A DNA stretch of 64,000 bases from Clytia hemisphaerica (lineage: Eukaryota; Cnidaria; Hydrozoa; Leptothecata; Clytiidae), in contig CACVBU010000588.1 of NCBI GenBank assembly GCA_902728285.1, positions 372,001 through 436,000 of the forward strand, written 5' to 3'. Every line of letters starts with the position of its first letter. The first letter of the stretch is position 1. Of the stretch, positions 47,701-59,700 are shown one piece after another. The notes beneath the pieces were generated by a model that ran no database searches, was not told the origin of the DNA, and saw nothing but the letters and a program-made list of their open reading frames with translations. A program made the position numbers and the translations under genes.

Positions 47701-50700
47701 TATCAGCTCCTATTGATCTTATGTTGTGAAGAGAGCTCTTTATATCTCTGACACATCTGCTGCTTATACAAAATCGAAGTTTTGTCTCAACTACTCGGTC
47801 ACGATCTTCTAGATGAAGGAGTCCTTCAACGAATAAATGAAGATTCCCAGTTACGATTGTTCTTGGTTTTAAACATCCCGAACAACGCGCTGATTGTTTT
47901 ACTGATTTTCTTGAAAGGTACCACATTTGGGATGAGTTGAATTTTGCGTGATCTTTCAATTTCTGTGAGAATTTTCGGTCAGTATCCCTTTGAGTTGTCA
48001 GCAAAGTTGGAATTTCGGCAGGCATGGAATTTACAAGACAAGACGCTGAAACGACGAAGCCCCTATTTCTGTTTGGGCAATCAACTGGTCGTTTTCACTG
48101 ATGCCAAACAGGTTTAAATATAGCCAAACAATATGATGACATAATTTTCTTGACGCTTGCTGGGATTGTGAGCAATCACACATCACTTCTTCAAGGCTTA
48201 TTTCAACATTCCTGATGGTGTGTGATTGTTTAACTGTGAATTTCAATTGAGATGGATTTTTAGTCATTTCGACTAAAGAAATTTTTCCGTGAAGCTCTTT
48301 AGCTTTTTTCAAAACTGATTGGCAATGCTTGCTTTCCAATGATTTCAATCTTCTTTTCTTCGCTTTTGGTGGTTGTGAACTTTGCAGGTGGTTATCATCC
48401 GATACGTCTACTTGGTGCTCTTGATATTCCTCATTTTCTGCTAATTCCGTGACATATTGATTGGCTCTCCCAATCTGACGACGTTCACTCCTGCGTTCCA
48501 GGTCCATTCGAGATGGCCCACCGCCAACACATCTTTCGCCTTCCTGTCGGTTCAACCACGTAGCATCTAATCTAGCTGAGTCACTGATGTCACTCATTAC
48601 TGCATCGACCAATGATAGATTTTTTTCACCACCGGCTTTCATGCTGGCTTGTGCAGCCTCTGCTAAGCTCGATCTGGGGGCATTGTGTAGGTTACTTTTG
48701 AACGCAGAAGACCAGCGGTACTTGACATTATTCCAAAATCTCATCATGTCATCAAGAGGTTTTCTGCATGTTTCAGGTTGCTTTCGAATCAAGTTGTCAA
48801 TTTTTGCTTTTTCGCGATTGTAGCCTTCTTCGGTGACAGAATTTTTCATAGCCAACACCAATAGGTTAAATGCAGTCCCATCCTCAGTGTTAAAGTATTT
48901 CTTGTGTTTGTCGACGCTTTTCTGCAGATGAAATTCGCAACCAGCCGTTCTGTTTTCTACGAAATCTTCTCCGTACACATCCTTGAGGCCGATCTTGGCG
49001 CTTGCATGCTCATCACATTGGATAGTGGTAGGGTTAAAGATATCAAAGGATGAAGAATTTAGCATATTATTGATGTTTCGGAAAAATAGTTCAGCATATT
49101 CATGGTTTTCGGTAGTAGCTTCCATTGTAACTAACCTGACCATTTGGCGCAACAATGAATCGTAATACGATAAAGTGTAAGTCTTCCAGCCTTTACATCT
49201 GAAGTATAAAAAGAAGCGATCAGAAATGAAACAATAGACAAAATAAACAGTCCAGCCCAGTGCCAGTAGCCCCCCTGAATGGGGGGGGCTTTTTTTGACT
49301 TTAACAAAAAAAAATTATGACCTGCTGTTCGTGTAGTTTTTAAAGCCAAAGTTTTCTATACTTTCAAAACATTTTTATTTGCGAAAATTGTTCTTGTTGC
49401 GAAAAGCGCTGAAAAAAAACTTAAAGAAGCTAATTAATACACAAAGTTTTTGATTTTTCTATAAAGCGAAATGTTCTACTAAATCAATTAAATACAAAAG
49501 CTTACCTGCTATGAAGAACATCAAGATGAACCGTCTCAGATGATAAGCGATGTGTGCCGTCCATGTTCAAATGGTTGAGTATCTCGACTTTTCTTTTGCT
49601 TGATTTGAGGACGAAGGGAAGATTGCCATCTGACCCATCGTTAAAGGCAAAGATAAGAAATTTATCATCTTTTTCGAAGTTTCTTTTTAATACTTCAACA
49701 GCTTTGAAACTATGTCCTTCTGGTCTTCTGCTCGCTTTAGATTTCCTACGTAAGTTGTCGACGTACCGAACATCGGTGAAATTTCTTGCTTCTGCAACTG
49801 CATCACTATAGCTTCCTTTTTCGATATAGTTCTGTACCTGCTGTCTAATTAATGCCTCTCGTGTAACTCGAGGAAACTGTTCCGCCAATTGATTGATATC
49901 TTCCTTCCTTCCAAGAATCTCCTTAGGACAGGTATGCTCTCCATGGTGCTTACAAGTAACTTCCTTCTTTCCCAAATCTTGCTCCAGAATTAATCTCGCT
50001 TCGCAAGGTATGAAGGCAGCTTCATTATCACAAATAGTACACACAACGATATCACTTGTGTTCTGCTCAAAGTCTTTGCGGTTAACACCAAAGTCATTCA
50101 CGTTAGAGCAGGTGGTATTTTTACAACAGTAACTCCCACGACAGTTAAAAAGAAGCCTCGGACCTTCTGTAAACGATTTGGTTTTGCTTGTTTGACAATG
50201 ACCCCACGGACGCTTGCCTTTACAATTGCTTAGGGAACCCTTTCTCAGCGGTACTACATATTGAACAGTGCCATCAACATCGGCAGGTACACAGCTTCTC
50301 CTTTCCTTTTGTATGTTATCGAATACTGTCTCTTTTATGTATTTACGCTTTCCAATGTATTGGACCGCAGGGATTTCTTCATCTGAATCGTAGAATGACG
50401 CGGGTGAGCTAAACGATTGGTCTTCATTGTATTTAAAGTCATACATCTCACTTTTCAGTTCTTTCTTAATAGGCTTCACATCTTTGACTTTCGAGTAACA
50501 GCTTTCTTCAGATGCTATCACATAATCATAGTGTCCATTAGTGAAAGATAATTCTATATTAGATAAGATTGTTCCGTCATCCGGTTTGAATTCGTGGTAG
50601 TTAACCGATTCACCTTCAACGTAATATATTTTGAGTTTCGTCGAAGTCATCTTTACCAAGGCTAGAATGACAACATCAACAATATTTGTTGTGTATTCTT

Positions 50701-53700
50701 TCTTCTCTTCGAACGCTTTCAATTCTGCGTCTGCATTTTCTTTAGAACCATTGACCCATATCGCATATTCTTCCTTTTTTACTTCCTTGATGGCTTGATG
50801 CAAAAGTTCTTTGTAGCTGTTTATGTCAGGTAGAAGATTTACGCGTTTCAAGGAGCTAAACACTGCCCTTGGCAAGCAATGACCATCGGGTTTCACGACA
50901 ATTCTTCTTTTTCCTAGGCTTTCATAATGATCGTCGAGCAACTTATAACGTTTCCGAAGGTCTTCATTGTTTTGAATGCTTTCAGCTATTCCGCATTTGA
51001 TACAAAAAGGTTTCATCTCTTCACTGTGCCTAAAAGTTGAATGATCTATATTAGCGAGAACACGTGCCGAAGGTTTAAATCCAGTGGCGTGGTGGGAAAA
51101 TTTTTCTGGGGTGGCCAAGTAGAGTTTGGCGTCCTTTTTTGAGATTTTTTGTTTTTGGGGCCCCCTCTCTATATATTTGATTTTCTTACGAATACAGCCT
51201 AATCACTGGAACTAAAAAACTAAATCATAAACACAATAAAGAGTGTGCAAGCATTTTTGATCTGAATTTTCCGTCCCCACTGGATTTTGTTGATTGGAAA
51301 AAATGGAAATAGATATCCCAGTTATAAAATGAAAGGGATTTTTTATCTCCACTTTCTATGAAATTTCCACCGGGTAAGTGAGACAGGGGTGTCGCAAGAG
51401 AAGATTGAAATAAACTATGATCGATCGCCTTATGCTTGGAAAATGCTAACGACAGAAGCATAAGAAACAGAAACTTACGTGCAAGGCTCTCTGTGTTTTC
51501 AGATAGAGTATCTTCTTGCTGCTGATCATTGACGTTCTGTTGAGAACACCTAAAAAATATTCGGACAGAAATTAGAAATCTTATCCCTAATAACATATCC
51601 CATAAACCGTGAAACCACATTTATCCTTTCTCGAAGTGATTTACTGATTTACAAACCCCTAGGGGTAGAGAGACATGGTGATAGCCTTCAGTACCCGAGG
51701 GGTATTCAAGGTAAGTGAAATAAAGGACATTCGGTCCTTAACACTTAATACTGATTTTTTTCGAAAGCAGTAAAACTGATCAGATTCAAAAATTTAGTAC
51801 TGAGTGTGTGACATTTTTGAAGACCCTTACATTATACCTTATAGAAGCAGGGCACTTGATGTCTAGTATATATAATTTGGAGAAATACCTTACCATTATC
51901 TTAAGTGTGATATGATAAGATGGGAGTTGCGAGTTACGAGTAGCTCAATATTGCTAATTAAAATTAAGGCCATTCCGAATCTTAATTTTTCTAAATCTTT
52001 ACACGAAAACATTACTCGTAGAATTTGAAAAGTTTACTTACAACGCCTCGCTTTCTATGAACTCTATATCACTGTCACCGTTGGCATCGGTGTCACTTGA
52101 TAATACAATCGTATCCATTTTGTTCACCTGAAAAATGACAACAGAAAGTAAAGAGAATAAGAAACAATTAGAGGTTTTCTAGCAACACATGTTTTTTTAT
52201 AATTAACGATTTACCCTTCTGTATCTTTACAAATTTTGAAAAGAAAATGGACCAATATGGCGCCAAAATGATCTCTAGTGGGTTAAGCTATGGTAAATGT
52301 AGTTTCATTTTATGTTATATGAGCCACCCCCCAGTTACCCCTCAAATCACTCATTCACGAAATATTTTTCGAAATCTATGAAATAATGATTTTCCGAAAT
52401 GGGGGAAAATTTTTCCAATCCAAGTATAAAACAAGATACTTTTATGGACCTACCTGGTTAGGGGGGGGTTGTACTTTTACGGTGTGACGGGATTGGCCCT
52501 TTTTTAGTACAGTATTACGGGATTTGACGAAAAAAAAGACGGGAAAACGGGATTTTAAAATCAGACGGTGACGGTATTTGGCCATATTTTTTGTCATTAC
52601 TAGTATGCCTGTATTTGAACCTGTACAGACCGGTGTGACGGTGGTTATTATTTTTTTCAATTCTCGGAATTCCGGGATTCGGCAAAAATTTTGACGGGAA
52701 AACGGTATTTCGTACCCGTACAAAACCTGGTTATGCATTTAACACATATATAACTCATATCTTCGTGAGCGTGACCATTAAACAATCATTCAGAACACAA
52801 ATAGTGACGATGATCTATTAAAATTAGTCATTTGTTTCTTATAAAAAAAACTGTTGGAAACCAAAATTTCATGCTCTTGAAATATTCTTTCAAAACTAAG
52901 CCCTCATGAGGAAAAAAAACATCTATCTCATAAAAAAATTGAGTAATTTGACTAAGAACATTGATGTATGCTTATTAATAGTGATTCTTATAGACAAACA
53001 TGCATTTTTTGAGCCAAGAATTTTTTTTTTTGCAAAAATCTGGTTGAGCCATCTTTTACTATGATGGACTTTCATGCAAAAAATCTGAATAAATTAATGA
53101 TCCAATTTTTCAAAGTCCAAAAAACCCGTTTTTTGGCCCAAATTTGCCCAAAAGATTTTTTGTTCGAAAATCGGGCTCCGTCCGTCACATTCGAGGGTTT
53201 ATAGTAACATCTCTTTGTGCAAAAAATCAATGAGCCAGAAAAAACTAATGAGCCAATCTCGAGAAAAGTTGGTAACGAACGGATGGACGAACGGACAGAG
53301 GTTAATTTATAGGACCTCCACCGGGGTAGGTACAAAAATCGAAAGAGATGCGCAATCAGGCGAGCCGCTAAAGGCAATATGCTTATGAGTTTTATATTCT
53401 CTATTTAATATTTTAATTAATTTTTTTCTATTAAAACATTTGGTTATGATAAAGTGACACAAAAACATAAAAAGTAGAAAAAGAAAATGGAAATTCAAAA
53501 TGCTGAGCCAGAGAATATTACACGCTTTTTTTTTTTATAAGAATGGTGTAAATCCATTTCATCATGGATATTCTTAACTTTTTTGGGAAAACCATCCTAA
53601 AATATTCTTACAGCATTCTTATTACTTGGGGGTAATTGGCAATTTATGATTTAAAATGCTCTAAAAATGACATTCTTTGCTTGAATAGCAAAATTGCATG

Positions 53701-56700
53701 ATGGTGATATTCTTAGCATATTCTTAATTTTTAGGCCATTTTCATCATGGACATTCTTATAAAGTGTATTCTTATAAAAAAAAAGCGTGTATATCGAAAA
53801 CCCATACCGCACCCCAGAGAGAAATTCAGCTGCTATAGTAAAACTTATGACTTGAAATTTGGAAGTTATTTTGCAAAATTGAATTTTTTTCTAATTGATA
53901 CTGCCACTACACACAAGCGTAGGACGGTTTACGAAAAACTAGAAAAACATTTATTTCCTTTTCTTGTTTTTTCATTAGTTGCTAAGGAAAATGGCCAAAA
54001 TTTTAGGCATGAACATCCGGAAATACTCTAACCCTGAGCCCAAAATTGGACTTTATAAAAAAAACGAAAATATAATATTTTTTCCAAATTTTGACCTGAA
54101 ACCTGTAACCTGGACCTAAACCTGAGCGTGTACTAGGGGTAGCGCAGAAGCAGCCAACGAGCCCATTTCCCCGAAATATCTGTTTCCCTTTTCCAGGAGA
54201 GAGTTTTTTTTTGAAAAATGGGGAAACAGATCCGATTTTCTAGGAGAGACCTTTTCCTTAAAACTATCTGTTTCCCCGCTCCAGCTGATGACGTCATCAG
54301 AGAGAAACAGGTCAATATTTCTAGGAGATGACATAATAAATTGGGAAACAGATATCTGTTTCCAAAAAAGATGATATTGCATTGGAAACAGATTGAACTT
54401 TATGGGGGAAAACAGATATCAATAACAAAAAGAAAGGGAAACAGATGAAAATTTCCAGGAGAGGGGAACAGATATCCTATTTGGGAAAACAGATCAAAAT
54501 TTTAATTCTGAAAATTGTGGAAACAGATCAAATTTTCTAGGAAAGATACTTTGAGATAAAAAATTTAGGTTTTGCGGAGAAACAGATCTTCATTTCTAGG
54601 AATAACATTTTTTGAAATATTCGGCCAACAGATCAAATTTTCCAGGAAGGCTATGTCTGGGAAACAGATATTTAAAAAAAGGTCCTCGTTTGGATGCTTT
54701 CGGTAGCGTACGATCGATGAAAATTATACTTTAATCTGAGAGATTTTAGCGACGCTGATTTAAGTTTTTTTCGCTAAAACTTTTACAATTTTTTTAATGA
54801 TTTTTAATTGATTTTTGCCTAAAGAATCAAGATTTTTCGGACTCGCTATTATTTGCTAAAATTTGTCTCGCTAAAATTTCTTCGAATAAAGTATTTAGCA
54901 ACTTTCTCGCGTAGTGAAACGATTTTATATACATAGATCAACGAAAAGTAAAAAGGAAAATGTTCACTAACCTTCTTGTAAGCTCATGTGCGTCTCTCTT
55001 CAGCTGCAAACTTTGATTTTTGTTAAGATGAGAAATACAAAAAATTTCTTTGCAAAAACATCAATGTGCTAAAAATGTGCCCAAAAAAAGTTTGAGAAAT
55101 GCAAGTCTCCACTGTTTTAAGCAAACAAAAATAATTATAAATACAATAGCAGAACAATTTTCTATTCTTTCAATGCTCTTTTATTTCTTTTCAAAATGTG
55201 ACGAATATGTGTTAAATACTGTGTGTAGTTTACTGTAGCTAGTTTGTGTAGCAACCCAGCAGCTGGCACACAATGTTATTTCAACATTGTTTTAACGTCC
55301 AAGTACACGCTTTTTTTATAAGAATGGTGTAAATCCATTTCATCATGGATATCCTTAACTTTTTGGGGAAAATCATCCTAAAATATTCTTACAGCATTCT
55401 TAGGTTAGGATTCTAATTCAGACTAGATATAACATTTAGTACATACGTCTCAAAATTCCATGATTGTGATATTCTTACCATATTCTAAATTTTTTGGCCA
55501 TTTTCATCATGGACATTCTTATAAAGTGTATTCTTATAAAAAAAGCGTGTACATTACGCTTTCTTGCTTAATTTTCCATTGTTCTCGTACAAGTTCGTTC
55601 TCTCTTTGTTTCAATTCCGGAAACTATACTATTAAGTAACCATGGTGATATGAATAAAGTAGAGCTAAGGTGTGTAGCTTTGATTTGGACTTGTTTATAT
55701 TTTGTTCTTGTATGTATTCTTTTTTTTAAGTTTTAAGCTTTTTTTGCTGTTATTATTTAAGATAACAGCCTCAGACTTGTTTTTAATTTGCAACTCGCAC
55801 TTTTAGTTTGCAACTCGCACTTTTAGTTTGCAACTCGCATTTTTAATTTGCAACTCGCACTTTTAATTTGCAACTCGCACTTTTAATTTGCAACTCGCAC
55901 TTTTAATTTGCAACTCGCACTTTTAATTTGCAACTCGCACTTTTAATTTGCAACTCGCACTTTTAATTTGCAACTCGCGAATTTTGTGCGTTAAAATGCA
56001 ACTCGTAACTCGCAACTCGCGATTTTATTTTGTTAAAATGCAACTCGTAACTCGTAACTCGTAAAAAGTAACTCGCAACTCGTGGTTTTGAATGCAACTC
56101 GTAACTCGTAACTCGTAACTCGCAACTCGCATATGAAAAATCCTCAGTTCATCTCGGTTCGATTGTAAAACTGTGAATTTTATTACTTTTCTTTTGATAT
56201 TGTGAGTAATGGATGGAAATAGTAAATACTGAATGTTCAAGAGCAATTAATGCAAAGAGGTTGGGGTTGACAAACACACACAAACAAACAAAAAAAGGTT
56301 ATTTTTTTAAGATTCGCTACAGTGTGCTATTTGGTGTTCCTATTTGGCATGAGACGTTTATTAGTTATTTACATCCGATAATAACAAAATGATTAACTAT
56401 ATGCAATATACTACATATGATTTAAGATTTAATTAAGCAGGACAACTGAAGAAAATGTTTCTCACCTTTAGTATCACTGTCCATCTTTTGCACCTCTTCA
56501 TTAGCTCCAGGAGCTGCTTGTTGGTGCACTAACGAGACCGGCTTCTAAAATAAAAGAAATTGTTTTTGACTTGAAGAACAGAAAAACATTTTTTTCAAAA
56601 AATTAATTAATATAAATCCGTAAAGTAGCTAAAAATTTTAGGCGTGGCTCGAGTTAATTCCTGACTAAGATAATAATCCGACAAACTTTTTCATTGGAAA

Positions 56701-59700
56701 TGCAAACATTTCGTCGTTTAAAGCTGAAACTTGTTGTATTCTTTTCACTTTGGGGTTAACACGAAAAATTCGTGAACTATATACAACCACCATTTTGTTA
56801 GAAAAATTTACTCCCAATAGTCCTAACGTGCGTGTTTTTATTTTGACACAGGCGTGTTTTATACTGTCAGGTCAAGTTGTTTTGATTTTAATGGCAAGTT
56901 TTTTTACACGAAAAGGGATCATTTACCATTGCAAAGAGAGGAAAATCTCTCTCCAAAAATCATCAAAGTTTGTAAATAAACACGCAAAAATCTCAATGAG
57001 TGTGCTTTAGAGGGTGATCTCCCACGAATTTTGGAATGGAAAAGGGAGATTTTCCTATCTTTGATGTCACAATAAAAATGGTTTAGTAATACGAAGTGAA
57101 AAGTATTATTGAGAGATCCATGAAAAAGTCATTAAACGTTCAAATAGTCTTTGAAATAGATTTGACGATAAACTGTGGAAAAAATTGATCCTCTTTCTGT
57201 TCTTTTCGTTTTAAATAAAACATTTCCGAAACACTTTTATAGTCACGAATTTATCACAAATGAAAAACACCAACATACCTTATCTGAGAGCCCATCATTC
57301 GTCTTTTTAAGAATCCGTAAAGTTTCGTTCGATTTTACCATTGCGTTTTCACGGAAAGCCAGTATTTCCTCTTGACTTCATAAAAAAGAAGATGGAAGAT
57401 GAATAATGTTGTTCCAAAAAGTGGCTTTATTTTGAAAAATAAATGCTCAGATTGCCAAAAGGATTGGGCTTTTCCAAAAAAAAATTTACCCTCACTGTTG
57501 AGGATGTTGATTTTTCAAAGTATCGAAGTATCGATCCCCTGGATATTCACTCTTAAAATATGTTCAACCCCCTGGATATCCTCTCTTATAAAGATGCTTA
57601 CCCCTAGATATCGTATCTTTTACTTGAAAAGACACTTTACCCCCTGGATATCCACTCTCTTGTAGATATTTAACCCCTGATTATCCACTTTTAAACAAAA
57701 ATCCTTAACCCCCTGGATTTCCGATATCCTCAACAGGGGGGGGGTCAGGGACTATTTCTGGTTACTTGCTTTATGATTTACAGTTACGCTGTTGGGTTTT
57801 TTAAGGTTTTTTCAATTTTATAAGAACATTGAGCCTCAAAATCGTCAAAAAATAAGAACAATTTAAAAACAATGCTGAACCTGGAAATACTCCATTTCAA
57901 GCAGTTTAGGCGTCAAATTAGTAAAAATCGGGTTTAAGTATTAAAACACCTCAATTTTATCCTAATAAGAACAGGATAAGAACAATTTGAGGATCAAAGT
58001 GCCAAAAATATAAGAAAATCCCAGGTTCTTAAAAAAATTACTGGTTCTTATAAAAAAAGTGTAATAACTTATATTAGGGGCTGTTAATATGGAGGCGGGC
58101 TGGCCCGGCTAGGTGAGGTGGGCTAAATTTTCGAACGTCACGTGATCTATTTTTAGCCAATTGATTGCTCTAAAACTGTGATGTAGCGTTCAAAAGTCCA
58201 TCCTACCTCATACCTAGCCGGGTCAGCCCGCCTCCAAATAAGCACATCATGATTTGACTTCAGACTTAAATCTTGCAACCCGTGCATTCAGATCTTTTGG
58301 TTAGTCAGTCCCGCTATTTACCCCGAAAGGGAAGATTCTTCCGAATTGGAAGGAAGCGCTATAGATAAAATGGTTACAGAAAACGAAATGGGACTATCAA
58401 TACAAAATTCTTACAAAAAATAAACAGCGTTCTGGTCGCGACTATATTACTGTGATTGTTCAAAAAGAAAAACGTGAATGATGTATTACGTCAGCATAAG
58501 AAATAAGTCGCAAACTGCTATCATTCATGTCTTAAATACTGTGTATTTACAAAGAAAATTTATCACGAAAGATTTAACAGGTCCCTTAAAAAATGGAGCG
58601 CGGGGGAAGCCCGGCTATTGCTACCCACTATTTTACTCTCAATCAGACGCCTGTTCAGAACAATCCACATTCATACATCCCACATTCTAAATATCCTGCT
58701 TATGTGTCATGCTTTAGTCTAAGACAAACTACTTTCTAAGAAAAAAGCCCGAAGCCGAACAAAATTCGCAAACGGTTTTTTGTCGAAAAGAGTTTACAGG
58801 CGGTAGAGTTTTCCAGCCTTAGTATCATGTTTAACACAGTATCGCGCAATCCCAATTTATAAAATATATGTACTTTAAGGGCAGAAACATTCGCGTTTTT
58901 TGCAATTTTGATCCTTTTTCGCGAAAGTTTCTGCCAGGTAAGAAATTAAACCTGAAAAACGCGAAAGTTTTTTTTTCGTGAAAGATAAACTTTCCTACTC
59001 AGTTTTGCACTGTTTGCTAATTTTTTTGCGTGTTTTATGAGTTTTTGTTACCAAAAAAGGTAAATTTTATATGAATTCGCAAAAGTTATATCTGTGAAAT
59101 TTCGGCTAAAACCATAATTTGCGAAACTTAAATTCGCTAAATTTCGCGACTTTTTAACTTCGCGAAAGTTTCTGCCCGCGAAACTTTCTGCCCTTAATAT
59201 TACAAACAACAATAAGACATGTTATGAAGTTAAGTATGGAGCAATTGGGTGTATGTAAAAAGTTTGTTGATCGAAATACCCAACCACTGTATAACTCATA
59301 GACCAATTTAATTTGTTGTTCTACGGGCCCGACCGACCCTATTTTTGCTAACATCAAAAAATAATAATATTGTATTTCCACTACAATATATTTTGCACAC
59401 TAGTTATTTGTAAGAATCAAATTTAAATAGAGCTAAAAATTAATTCAAGAAATTTAAAAATTTAGAAAATCAAGCATTTCATACACTAAAATTTTATTTT
59501 GATCTGGATCGAAGATAAAAAAAGTGAATTTTTGATCCAGATATTTTTTGGAAAATATTTTCGGTACCTTACCAACCCTGATAAATGAAAAATTTATTCA
59601 TATTTTACCGACCGACCAACCCATATTTTTCTAATGATCTGCCCGTAGAACAACAAATTAAATTGGTCTCGCATAACACAGAGAATATAAAAACAGATAT

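Larger units (their letters stand above)
45434..56142 (-). mobile_element. Autonomous Mutator-like element with OTU domain, 10.7 kb
   Basis: The element is bounded by a perfect 11-bp direct repeat and by long inverted ends of about 360 bp. Reading inwards, both ends run through GCGAGTTGCGAGTTACGAG, AACCACGAGTTGCGAG, AACAAAATAAAATCGCGAG and CAAAATTCGCGAGTTGC, then 10-11 copies of the 20-bp unit GCGAGTTGCAAATTAAAAGT. Inside is a spliced OTU-MULE transposase gene (47582-52118). Also inside are two minisatellites, one TGGACCTACC MITE with a further insertion, and two copies of a TA-flanked MITE. It lies in a PAS-gene intron in the same orientation as that gene. Its extreme tips differ (GTGATATGATAAGATG versus, inverted, GATTTTTCATATG). 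Confidence 0.85.

Noticed and set aside
51046-51118. N-terminal extension of the OTU exon to the ATG-like start near 51118
   Set aside because: An ATATAG acceptor at 51046 puts the exon in phase with the two upstream exons; the extension does not.
58021-58075. A third copy of the CACGC TA-flanked MITE
   Set aside because: Only GGTTCTTATAAAAAAAGTG is shared; there is no opposing end with CACGC, so the match is probably part of a different repeat.
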